A stretch of DNA of 64,000 nt from contig OU612073.1 in NCBI GenBank assembly GCA_914767715.1, positions 3,410,001 through 3,474,000 of the forward strand. Reading direction: 5' to 3'. Both the position numbers and the translations under genes were made by a program. Shown piece after piece: positions 38,501 to 49,866 of this stretch (position 1 is its first letter; each line of letters opens with the position of its first letter). The stretch comes from Membranipora membranacea (Eukaryota > Bryozoa > Gymnolaemata > Cheilostomatida > Membraniporidae). The notes below the pieces were generated by a model. It was not told the DNA's origin, did not search any database, and saw only the letters and a program-made list of their open reading frames with translations.

Positions 38501-41500
38501 TAGACATGTTATCGTTAGATTGTAATTTACTCTGTTCATGTAACAACCAATCAATATTGGTTAGTAGTTGTCTTTGCACAAAAGTATTGAAATAAGTCCA
38601 AATATGGTAAGTTCATAAACTGAATATTGACCCCAATGCAATTTAAAAAAAGGCTAGCTTTATATAACATAGGCCTTTTTTATGGTACTGTCACCCCTTT
38701 GTAGATAGACTCGTATCACAGAGTTGTGTGAGATTATTATTTACAAGTCTGTTAGCAGACTCCATCAAGATTAGTCGTAAGGCTGTTGATCACATTATGG
38801 TATCGCTTTCGGAGTTTCACCCTGACCCATTCACTAAACATTGAACAAATGAATTAATTGAGTTATTAACTTCACAGCTGAGATATTGCCCTGCTATGGG
38901 ACCAGATGATGTCAGAAGGCCTGATAGGAACAAAGGTTTTTGTGATACATTTGTTTTCAAGCCTACACTTATCAACCCTAAAATATGAAAATTGACTCGT
39001 TAGTCAGCTGAAAAAATACTATGACATCCGAATATTTCACATAAATTGGAAGCATGCAGTTAAAAGGAAACTCTTTTGTTCATGGATCTTTGTGAGGAAT
39101 ACTCTCATACATAACAGAATCCAATTATTATAACGGCTTGTCAAAGTTTTCTGTTGTTAGTATACAACATAACTTGAGTGACCTTTCCGCCAATTCTATT
39201 TTAAAACAAGCCTGATCGTTTATGTCGGTTATGTCCTGAATTATCGTCATCATTTTAATCATCGCCTCGATCCTGTACGCAGACAATCCTAAGACAGATG
39301 TTTGATGCAGTGATGAGGGAGACTTACACACAGAACCAAGAGAAGATAAATCCTAAGTTATCAGACCTGTGCTCCAGTGATTTAGATCAGTTTATGGCAG
39401 CTCTGAGGAATCCGTTTGTGGATATGAGTAATCCTTGGGCACTCCAGAGTAAGTATATAACATATTATATTACATATATATAGGTCTACATTATTTTATA
39501 TCATTTTATATTGCATTATTTTGTACATTCGATGCGATTTTGAATTCCTTTCTAAGAACTATGGGCCGCCAAACTAATCTATGTTGTTGTATTTGCTGTT
39601 GCGCAATTAGTATTTTATTTCAACATGTATGTGTGCATGAAAATAATCTTGATTTGGATCAAAGAAATGATCTACATCAATTTGTTCTTCTTTTCAGTGA
39701 TTGATGCATGGGGAAAGCTTCCACCAGGTGTACTGAGAGGAAATCTTAACTGGCCTGGAGAGATGAATGAATGTATAGAGATCAAAGTAAACAGAAGCGT
39801 AGTACAGTCAGATGGTTCAACTAGTCAACTGGAGGGAGCCTGGAGTATGGTCGGTATAAAGTTACCTTCCATGTTTCCTGGTCAGGCCATGGCACCGGTA
39901 AGTAGAATATAGCCAAAGTGTTGGCTCTGATTGATCGGGTGAATCAATTGATCGTTATGGTACTTTTCTGAAAGTACCATAACGACCTGGCATTGGCACT
40001 CTCCCCAACTCCATCAATTAGAGCCAACACACAGGCTCGGTAGAATTTCTATAATGTGTTGGCTCTGATTTGATTGGCTGTTGTGTGGAAAGCCGATGCA
40101 GGTCACCGAAAGAACCTATTGAGATAATGCGAAAGAGAAACTGAATAACTTTCACATCTACTATGATATATCCATATGTACTTTCAGGAAAGTACCATCT
40201 CACCTGGCATTGGTTCTCTCCCACCAGCCAATCAGAGCCAACACTTTTGCTGAGTAGAATCCGCTTTTTATGAGTACAAGGATGTGAATTGGATTGTGCC
40301 TAATTTTGTGTTTTGAAAAAGATTATTTGACAGTGGCTAATGCCAGATGCTTCCGTCTGCAGACAAGAAGGAGCAAATAGTTTCTTCTCATCAAATATGT
40401 CCATTGACATACATACGTATAGTATTATTTTATTACAGCCTGGTATGTCTGCTGCACTCAATTTGGGCTTTTGTTTGCCAGCTTCATGTGACATGCAGGA
40501 CCTGAAGAAACTTTGGTCAAGTGAGTATTCACAGATCCGATTGAACAATCTAGATTTTCAGATCCTAGAGGTTTCACTTTTAGTGTTTGAGCCAATGTCA
40601 TCATAAACATTTTACACTGAGGAATACTTCGCTCCTACTAGTTTGGAAAACATCTCACTTATCAAAGTGACAATATCAATTTTGTTGAAATTGATTTCAA
40701 GTAAGAATCCCGTGCCCTTTATAGGCCTGAACATGTAATTAGTGAAGCATACCCAAAACCATACTATACATGGCTAAGCTCATATTGTGTGTTCAGTTAT
40801 GCTTTAACATTGAATAAGTCTCAACCTGCATGGACATTCTGTTCTTGACTCGTGAGGAAAGTTGGCTCTGTACCAGTGATTGCCATGATGTAAATCTTAT
40901 TGTAATATATTTATCTTTCATCAGGGATTGAGCTGATAGGGTCCAATACAACATACATAAAGCGAAGAGCTGATTATCCTGCAGTGACAGGAGAATATAA
41001 AACTGATCCTAAATTTATCGGTGTGACGTAAGTAACTAACCCTTATAAAGCTTGAATACATTTTCTTTGCTGTAAACTTGATTTGTGTAAAACTGAGTTT
41101 TACCAATGACGACTATGGAACGTTTACGGCTTTCTGGTCACATTGTAAAGTTGTCTTCACCTTTGAAAAGATGAGATAAATCTGCTGTAGTTGGTAGTAA
41201 CCAATGTACATGTTCGGATGATTGATTTTATTATTTTATTACGTCACCGACACAAGCAGGTGTTGCAAAAACAATTTTATTCTATCGTGCAATGTGGAAC
41301 ATATGTTAACAGCAGAGATACACATTTAAAGTAAAGAAAAAAGAATTGCAAACTACCATATACCACACAATAATATAATTTGAGATTCTGATCGTGATAT
41401 AATTTCTATGTTTTTTTTACTTACAGTTTTTTTTTCGTCTTCTTGGTTCTGACTGTGGCAGTCAGTTCTCTGTTAGACAGATATTATCTCTCAAGCAAAC

Positions 41501-44500
41501 ACAGGCAGGACAAGAAACTTTCTGACAAGTCTGCTCGTTTAGCCTTAGAGAAGATGTATGATGTGGATAAGGCGGGAGCTGTGAACAATGGTTATTCTAA
41601 AGACCCAACTGACCCTACAAACGAAGGTAGCTATAATATAGACTATCATTACATAACAAGGGATATTTGCAGAACAACCTGACTTTGATTTACAGGAAAC
41701 CACACTGGTTTGGAACTTGTCTAATTGAAAACTCCATCTGTGTAAAACAACAGCCAGAAGTTTACTCTCAAGAGTTTTACTCGGTCAACACTAGAGTACT
41801 CTATTGCTAGAGACTGGCTCTAACTCTCTGAATGTAAAAGCTCTTATCTGGTTGGCTGCTGGTTGGGTGAGAGGCCCAGCAAACAATCAGATGACAAGGT
41901 AGTCTATTAAATAGTTTAAAATTATTTTTCACTATATCTTGTTGTTGTTAATTACCCCAGGAAAGATGAATGGGCATGCAGTGAAAAAAGAAGAATCTGA
42001 TACAAAACCAGAAAAACCAGGCGTCTTTTATCGTCTCATCAAAGCGTTCAGTTTGTACGAGACACTACCAAAGCTGATGGATACCACGCCAAAACCAAAT
42101 CAGCTGCAGGGTCTGGACGGTATCAGATTCTTCAGTATGACCTGGGTCATCCTAGGTCATGTCTGGAGTGTGGTCGCTCAGGTCGGAGGACGTGAGTTAA
42201 AATTTATTCATTTTCACCAACCAGCATTGGTTTTGTTCCTAGATCAGTTCAATGAGTTGACTCTAAGTCCTTGAACTGATTCACTCAGTTTCACTCTATC
42301 AGTCATTGAGAGTGAAACACGTCCCCATATCCAATTATCTTACATTGAATAAAACAACTGATGGTCCTTTTCTATCAGATTTATTGCCAGTGAAATTTTC
42401 TTGCCCAAACCTATCAAATAGGTTTTATAGCTTGAAGTAGTGTGAGTATGACACACGCACACAGCTAATGAAAGATCAATGAAAGGGCAACCAAGGTTTC
42501 AAACAAGTTCTCATCGATTGATAGCAGATTGCACCATCTGCATCGGGAAAAAGACAAAATCTAATTCTGATGATTATTCAGTCTGAATTCTTGTGAAACA
42601 ATTCATCCATCAGGTACTCAAACTCAGCTAAAATAGAAGGGCAACCAAGGTTTCGCAGCAATGCATTAAAGGGTAGCAAATAATTTGCTGGGCAGCATCA
42701 GCTTTGTGCATGACGCAGCGCAAAACTCAAAGTAGTTGCTGACTCTAGGTTGGGTAACACCTTAGGGGAGGTTCCAAGACATTGCTTTAATAATGATAGA
42801 GCACAGGCTAAATAATAACAGGAACAGGAAACTGCTATGTGGTATTCTCTTTTAGCTGAGTTTGAGCACCTGATGGAAGAAATGTTTCACAAGAATCCTG
42901 GCTGAATAATCATCCGAATTATATTTTGTCTTTTTCCCCATGCAGAAGGTGCAATCTGCAATTAATCAATGGCCATCAATGAGAAGTTGTTTGAAACCTT
43001 GGTTGCCCTTTAAGCCCTATGAAAAATTCTGCTGAATTATTGCCATATTGATGCAGATATAGGACTGCAAAAAGGGTCTATTAGGTAAATTGATTTGGCA
43101 GCGATGATTTGAAGTTTATTGCATGCTAAACTGTTTATCCGCAAACAGAAAATGTGCTTGACGCCGTGGAGCAAGGGAAGGATGGTGATTGGACGTTCGC
43201 TGGAATCTTAGGAGGAATGTTCGCCGTGGACAGCTTCTTCTTACTGAGGTATGGGCGGTCAATCAGGATAATTAGAGCAATGGCTTCTTACATTATCATA
43301 ATGGTTTGAGTTTGATAACTTAATGGTGCAGCATGTACATAGGAATTGTTGTGATGGCTATGGAAATTATGACAGAATAAGCAAATGAATTTGGTTACTT
43401 GTAGTGATATGTGTTTGCCATGCCTACACTGGGCCCTGTTTCCAATTTAATCCTATTCTGTTTTTTTCTACGCTAATCTATTGAATGTTCACTGACATTA
43501 CTTACAGTGGTCTGCTGGTTGGGTATCTATTTTTGAAAGCTCTACATAAGATGAAAGGTCAAGTCAGCTGCAAAATGATGACTCTATACTATGTGCACCG
43601 ATATATCAGGTATGTTTTGAGTGTACAAGTAAGTCATTATCAATGTTTGTTACTTACTCTTTGAATGATGAAGGAAAGCCAAAATGAAAGGATATCCATT
43701 GATTATCAGTATCAAAAATATGAACATTGGATTAGGTGCTTTCTAAAGGATTAATTCTTTCTCAAGTTAATTTAAAAAAATAAATCAATCCTCAACAAAG
43801 TATCAAGTAACCCATATCATCTCAAGTACGCAGACTCGTTTAGGATTTTTACATATTTTGACAATTCATCGTAATCTTCTAAGTTTGTTGAGTCAGTAAC
43901 AAAAGAAGTCATGTGATCATGTGATCACTGCAACTGTATTGTGGGTAATGTATACCATCACAGCAAGCTATTGTTATCATTAAAAGCGTCTCCTCAAATC
44001 CACTTGTTTACCAGAATTTGCATCAGCTACAACAAACCGTGGTGTATGTAACATTGCACAACACACAGGTATTCAGCTAGAAACGACAGACATAAGACAA
44101 GCGTTGTTTCGAGGCCTTCCTATTGTGAAATTCATTGTTGTTGTTTTCAGGTTTTTACCTATATACGCCGGTCTGCTCATGATGGATATTGCTTACACAA
44201 AGTATATAGGTGCTGGACCGTTCAGACCAGCGGCAGGCGACCCGTCGACCACATCTCACTGCACTGTACATTGGTGGCAAAATCTGTTGTACATCAACAA
44301 CCTCTTCGATCAGGAGAATGCATCTGTAAGAGTAAACCCAAGTGTTTTAGTTGGATATCCCGTTTCAAAATTCATGTTTTCAGACATTATCTTGTTACAA
44401 GTAGAGGTGTTTTATTTTTGTATTCCGTCTTCAGATCAGGAATCACAAGGGGATTTATGAAGTTTGATTTTGTATAATTTGACAATTATTACCACCAACT

Positions 44501-47500
44501 AATACATGTTCTGAGAGGTTGATTTTGGAAAGAGTTGTCCCCCCCCCCCTGTTTTACATGTGAGCCCCCTTGGGTTTCCTGTTTTGAGGGCAGAATACGA
44601 AACTATATCATCTTTACCAGTTAAAGGGCAACCAAGGTTTCGCAGCAATGCATTAATGGGTAGGAAATAATGTGCTGGGCAGCATCAGCTTTGTGCATTA
44701 TGCGATGCAAAACTCAAAGTAATTGCCGACTCTAAGCTGGGTAACACTTCAGTTTAGGGGAGGTTCCAAGACTTTGCTGTAATAATTATAGAGCACAGGC
44801 TAAATAATAACAGGAACAGGAAACTGCTATGTGGTATTCTCTTTTAGCTGAGTTTGAGTGCCTGATGGAAGAAATGTTTCACAAGAATTCTGGCTGAATA
44901 ATCATCCGAATTATATTTTGTCTTTTTCCCCATGCAGAAGGTTCAATCTGCTATTAATCAATGGCCATCAATGAGAAGTTGTTTGAAACCTTGGTTGCCC
45001 TTTAATATGTAAAAATTACTTTTAACATGGATTTTTTCCCGGAATACTCCTAAACTTACTTTGTTCCAATCTGAGAATTTATTTATTAAACATTTGGGTT
45101 GGGTTGTATTTTTAGCATAAGAAAGTGGGAACTCATTTTTAATACTGCACATCAGAGATACCATATATCTCTTTTCTTTGCTAAGCCTGAGTTCTAGAAT
45201 TGTGTTTTGGATTTAGGGTTATGAGATGGTTTCATTAGTCACAAGACACACTCAGGGTTGAATGATGTGCATTTTGTGTTGTGCGTTGTTGTTCTTTGTT
45301 GTGTGCTGTTCACAGTGCGCTGCTCGTTGAGAATGGTGCATTGTGTCTTGTTTGTTGTGTGTTGTGATTTGTGCGTTGTGAGTTCTGCTGTGTGTGCTGT
45401 GTGCGTTGCGCGTTGTGCTTCGTGAGTTGTGATGTGTGTTGTGTGCGTTGGGCGTTGTGTGATGTTCAACGCTGTTTTTTCATTCTGTTACAGTGCCAAC
45501 CAGTCACCTGGTATTTAGCTAATGACATGCAGTTCTACTGGATATCCCCAATCCTTCTTATTCCTCTTTACAAGTAAGTTTCAAATTTGGAAGTTCAATT
45601 TTGAAAACAATCCTGGGACTGGGATGTTGAATTATTGCATATTACAGCCTCAGATGATGTTCTTATTCCATAATAACACAACAAGGCACAAGGCGCCAGT
45701 CTGAGTGCTAAGATGGCTGCAAAGCGACTTAGTGGCATTACATTATCAACCACTCATTTTGTTGATAATGTTATGGCACTGAAGCGCAAGACAGCTGTCT
45801 GAGCACTTAGACTACAAATACACCTGCAACATGTAATATTGTCTGTGATTTGTAATAAATCAAACAATCAACCTCCCCTCGGCATAAACCAGTGCAATTA
45901 AAGATATTAATAGATTTTAAATACAAGAAAAGACAACTTCATGTACTATCTGCCTTGTTTACATTCCTCAATTTGTCATGTATTTCATCTATGTTTAATT
46001 CCAACAATGAAATCCATATCTCCAACGCCTGCTGCGAAATTTTTTTCATGTAGGTAGTCATGTTTGCTTCTCTTTCAACAAATTGACCAATGACACAATG
46101 GGCCCCCTGAGCTTTAAAAGCGATATACTTTGCCCGTGTCCAATATTAACGGTTTGAAAAAAAAAGTGTTTTACATGTAACTTTTCTTGTAGAGTGCCTA
46201 TGCTTGGTTTGGGAATGATAGGCGTACTGTGGGCTGTTCACATTGGTGTGGATGCATGGATTTTGTCAGGCTTTGGAGATTCAAACTTCCTGAAGTAAGC
46301 AATATATATGCTTTACCTATTTTTTTCTTAATTCTTTCATTGGCAACATAATCATCTTTAAGAAAAAAAATGCTTTTCGTTATGTGCCAAGAGAACTTAA
46401 CTTTACCTATGGATCATAGTCCCCTGGGAAAGCCCAACCCTGCCTTGAGATTCCCACTGAAGCCTGTCTCCAAATGAGTGTCTCAAGGAATCTTTGTATA
46501 TGACAGCACAGCATGGCATCGGCAAGTCATTGAACATCACAGGAAGGTACCCCTCCACTCAACTTTGTGAGGCGGCCTTGCCTTATTAAGGCAGATTAGC
46601 TACCTTGACATGCCTTTCCTTGTCGAGGATTTAATACATTAATATTTTTAACAATGGATGGAGAAACCTTGATTTAGATGTTATGAAATACAAAGAGATG
46701 GTTATATACTAATGTCTGATGCAGGCGGAATTAATCATCAACCCGGAGGTCTGAAGATGAACACATAACACTTTATTTTCAGTGGTGGCCCAGATTTTTT
46801 CAACAAAGAGTACGTGAAGCCATGGTGTAGGATAGGACCATATCTGATCGGTATTCTGCTGGCATATGTGCTATTCAAGAAATACAGAATTAAATCGGTG
46901 GGTATAGTATAGAGTTTAAGGCCTAGTGAATTGCAGGTGAAAGTATTCATTGAAATTAGAATTTACCTATCATTCATAATTTTTCTTCTTTCTATAATGA
47001 TTATAATCATATCTTTTGTGATGTCCTGTTTAGAATATGTTAGAGCTCAAATTTGATAAATTCATTTGCATTTGAAGTCTGTCAAAAAATCCAATATGTC
47101 AATCCAGTAAGGCGATAATACTATAAGTAAAATAATATATATGATTTTGTTACCTTTACGATAGTAAGTCTGATAAGCTCTTTACGCAGGAATTGAGTTG
47201 GCTATTATATAGAACTCTGTTGCACTTCTTGTTGCAGACATTGATGAGATCAGCATTGTGGTTAGCCGCACTTGGTGGTATCGCTGTGGACGTCTACATC
47301 CAATATGACTTCACCAAAGAAGAAGGCCTTATGGGTAGCTCCTGGGATGCTATTGATCGTATATCCTATGATACACTAAAGCGCTCATCCTGGGCTCTTT
47401 GCCTGGGATGGATTGTGTATGCATGTAATACTGATTGCGCCGGTATGTAATCATAACTTCAGGGAGTTTCACAAACTAGCAAAGGACAATAGTAGATTCT

Positions 47501-48669
47501 AGACAGTGTGGAGGCTGTTTGGAATCACAGCCTTCTAAGCATAATGTGATCCATATTCATGAGCGTGATAAACCAGTCTGTATTAGACTGGGGGTCATTC
47601 AATTAGAATCAGCGAGATATTTAGAGAGTCAGATCCTTGCTACCACTCCCCTGAATTCTTTGGCCATTTTGGTCTTTCCAAGATCGGTCTCAGAGACAAC
47701 ATATAGTCCCATCAACGATTAGAGAAGATGGCCTCGTTATTCATTAAAACAAGTCTCATTCCCTAAGGCAAAGCATTATCAGGGAAAGCTTACAATTGAT
47801 GGACACCCCCTCCCCCCGTTAGACCCACTCGGTTTATTGGCTGTGTTACGGAGCTTAATCCATTGGTTTTGTAGCGGCGATCATAGTTTACACTACATAG
47901 TCATTAAAATTGTTTTATTTTTACTAATGGCATTATTGAGGAGAAAACGGTCAGCATGTTTCCTTCAAAACTGAGGACATCAGACTGTAGGTGCTACCAG
48001 TAAGCTCTCTCTGTCATCAACATGCCAAACCTGGGCAGCAGCACATAAGCAGATGTTTCAAGGGTTGCTCATTTCCCTTTTTTCCTCTACTCAGGGCCGA
48101 TTGGCAGCATATTAAACTGGAGTGGATGGGCACCTCTGTCTAAGCTGAGCTATGCTGCCTATATGTTTCATATGGTTATATTAGCGGCAATAGGTGTCAA
48201 TGCTTATGATACATCATACTATGAAAAGTGGACAATCGTAAGTATAGTCGGGTTCTGACATAAAAAATTAAACTTAACCTTCAAAGCTTGTTCTGCAATT
48301 TTTTTTCAAAATTTCTTTGATACTGCTCTTTGTTTTTGCAATGGTTTGCATGAATGTTGCGTCCTTTTCGTTGCTGCTGCGGCTTCAGTTTGGCATAACT
48401 TTTACAGCACTATGCTGTCACTGTGACATCACTGTGACAGCACTGTGCTGTGACAATATTACGATCCCATTTTACCACATAGTGACATCACTATGACATA
48501 AACAGGATACTTTCTGTCTGACTTTACCAGATGACAATGTTCATTTGTATTACAGATACAAGCCAACATATCGTATGTATGTATGACATACGCTGCTGCT
48601 TTCATTATGTATCTTATACTGGAGGCTCCAATGGCTGGAATCGAAAGAATTATCTTCCCTTCTCGTTAA
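35521..48669 (+). CDS. NRF-6-like membrane acyltransferase, paralogue A
   Basis: Nose-resistant-to-fluoxetine family: an N-terminal lumenal NRF domain joined to an acyltransferase-3 membrane domain; worm members affect lipid and drug uptake. Twenty exons (1019 aa): 35521-35724, 35901-36119, 37021-37122, 37469-37699, 38203-38388, 39283-39448, 39698-39897, 40439-40520, 40925-41027, 41427-41626, 41961-42191, 43149-43248, 43508-43609, 44151-44325, 45494-45573, 46193-46294, 46783-46897, 47238-47442, 48095-48237 and 48556-48669. A signal peptide precedes a TTTQAQ-repeat linker. The NRF domain includes NPFVDMSNPWALQ, GVLRGNLNWPGEMNECIEI and LGFCLPASCDM. The membrane part starts at FFFVFLVLTVAV; LDGIRFFSMTWVILGHVW carries the conserved AT3 histidine. 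About 11 membrane segments are predicted. AATAAA at 48966. The substrate is unknown. Confidence 0.93.
35625..35690 (+). repeat. 18-bp coding minisatellite in exon 1
   Basis: Tandem units like GCTCAGACGACAACCCAA encode TTTxAQ repeats just after the signal peptide of paralogue A. Paralogue B has no such tract. It probably forms an O-glycosylated stalk. Confidence 0.75.
36134..36356. mobile_element. MITE family 1, copy 6 (inverted)
   Basis: Starts CCACACTGACAT and ends GATCACTGGGCAGTGTG. Flanks GATCTTGC and GATCTTGT match at 7 of 8 positions, as expected for an aged 8-bp target duplication. It starts about 15 bp after the donor of paralogue A exon 2 (ends 36119). Confidence 0.8.
36719..36793 (+). 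other. Possible optional exon of paralogue A
   Basis: A good acceptor (TTGTGTTCAG, ending 36718) opens a frame in the correct phase (phase 0) encoding a P/Q/T-rich segment with PQPQPQP. A GTAGAT donor after 36793 would add 25 residues in frame. Read on, the frame ends at TAA (about 36840), giving a short secreted NRF fragment instead. Paralogue B has no counterpart, so this may be alternative or decoy. Confidence 0.35.
37294..37362. repeat. Intronic hairpin with ~26-bp arms
   Basis: Arms GTAGAAATTCATTATA plus CTGACTGACT and their inverted counterpart, with a 13-base loop, in paralogue A intron 3. Small foldback element or miRNA-like precursor; sequence alone does not decide. Confidence 0.6.
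37850..38036. mobile_element. MITE family 2, copy 3
   Basis: Ends GTGTCTTTCACCTAGAATGG and TTTTTAATTGAGAGACC. It shares GGGCGATGCTTTTTA and GGTCTTTCAATTAGACAATT with the other copies. It lies in paralogue A intron 4. Confidence 0.65.
39017..39448. repeat. Gene-conversion tract, copy A
   Basis: From ACTATGACATCCGAAT through the end of exon 6 this segment is nearly identical to 54566-54998 in paralogue B. By eye the intron part differs at about 6 sites plus a small indel in about 265 bp, and the exon part at about 9 in 166. Flanking introns are not alignable. Confidence 0.8.
39918..40243. mobile_element. Paired inverted-repeat elements in paralogue A intron 7
   Basis: Two neighbouring units (about 39918-40035 and 40053-40243) both begin GTGTTGGCTCTGATT and end in the inverse (GAGCCAACAC). 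Each contains an AAAGTACCAT and CCTGGCATTGG block. A 14-bp-arm hairpin (CGTTATGGTACTTT and inverse) lies at 39953-39984. Confidence 0.7.
42485..43013. mobile_element. MITE family 3, copy 1 (composite)
   Basis: A full element at about 42639-43013 begins GGGCAACCAAGGTTTCGCAG and ends GAAACCTTGGTTGCCCTTTAA. Just to its left, 42485-42634 is an inverted copy of the element's right end, so two elements lie head to head, one truncated. It lies in paralogue A intron 11. Confidence 0.8.
44621..45005. mobile_element. MITE family 3, copy 2 (TTAA-flanked)
   Basis: Starts AGGGCAACCAAGGTTTCGCA, ends in the inverse, and has TTAA directly on both sides (44621-44624 and 45002-45005). The interior matches copy 1 closely. 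TTAA flanks are the mark of piggyBac-type insertion. No transposase. It lies in paralogue A intron 14. Confidence 0.8.
45240..45475. repeat. TG-rich degenerate minisatellite
   Basis: Repeats of TGTTGTGTG / TGCGTTG type fill the intron directly before exon 15 of paralogue A and may act as part of its pyrimidine-poor 3' end. No coding signal. Confidence 0.7.
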
Positions 48670-49866
48670 AAAGATACCGAGGCCATAAACACTTGAGCAC
48701 TTACTGATGTGTGTGAAAAAATTTTTACTTACAACACTTTATATTTAAAATTTTCACAATTATCCTGACAGACCCACGGATAATTCAAGATAAAGTTTTG
48801 TTATTCAAACCAGTTTTGTGACCGCATTTTGTGAGTCATGTTTGTCCAACATACTGTGACTAACTGCTGCCATCAATGCTGTGACTTCTATAATTTCTAC
48901 TGTCATTCTTCACTGCCTGTTTTCTTGTACTCTCAATTTTCTTAACAAACCGAGCCAATTTTATCAATAAAAGCCTGATGGAACGCATATGTTCCTGATC
49001 TTACCACATGTGTGGTTGGTTATTAGTAATTTACCCAGAGACATAGATATTGTGTAACGCTACTTGAAATAAGGTTCCCACGGATGAGCACTATGTTTCC
49101 ATATGTCGACGAGGCATCGATTTGAGGGCCAATCAATGCATGGAATTAGCATTTACGTCAACTTGGTTTGCGTTGGCTCACGGGAACGCACAAATCGTTT
49201 TGAATCGCTAGAATAAAAAAAGTGGCTTAGATCATTGGATAGCGTGCTTGCAGACAATTACTTGAATGAGGGAGGCCCGGGTTTAAATCCCGGCTGAGGC
49301 AGATTTATTTTCATTTTTTTCCATCATGGAAATCGTAAGCATTCATCATTCGACAAGAGAACGGACCACTCAGTCGACTTATAGAAACATAGAGATTGTG
49401 ATTTTCCTTTATCATAAGTTTGGTAATATAATGTTACCAAATCTCACTTGCAGCAGTTTGTGCTGCTAAACTAGTTTGAGATATGTGTTACTCACAGGGA
49501 CATTTCACTACAGATTAGGAGTGAAGCGTGTTGATCTATTTGATAGTTGATCTTTAATCTCGATGCAAAGGAGGTATAGATCACACAATGCACCAGTCGC
49601 ATCAGCACGACTCCTTACCATAGCATGATGTAATGTTTGCATGGCTTGGTCTTGTGTAAATAGGGAGTGATATATCAGAGTTAGATAACAAGATTTGGTG
49701 TCAGAATATGTCATGATTAACGCTTGCAATGCAAGTAATGTGCTGTTTTCAAATTTGGTACCTTTAATCTTTTATAGAGGTTGGTACATTTCGAGCTGCT
49801 TTCAAGCTTAAAAAGTATCTGACATACTGTTATAATTTATAATTCCGTCTGTGAGCAGTGGAAAAG
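48670..49866. other. Spacer between the two NRF-6-like genes
   Basis: Contains paralogue A's 3' UTR (AATAAA at 48966-48971), a family 4 element at about 49090-49402, and the presumed promoter of paralogue B. No extra gene is supported. Confidence 0.6.
49090..49402. mobile_element. MITE family 4, copy 2, with tRNA-like segment
   Basis: Ends CACTATGTTTCCATATGTCG and ACTTATAGAAACATAGAGATT; the block GCATCGATTTGAGGGCCAAT is the inverse of the 13 kb copy. At about 49221-49303 it holds a tRNA-like stretch with A-box-like TGGCTTAGATCATTGGATAG and B-box-like CCGGGTTTAAATCCCGG. That stretch is absent from the 13 kb copy. Confidence 0.6.

Noticed and set aside
39128-39331. Minus-strand 67-residue open frame also found at 54678-54881
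   Set aside because: Its similarity in both paralogues is explained by the gene-conversion tract. It overlaps intron and exon on the other strand and has no recognisable motif.
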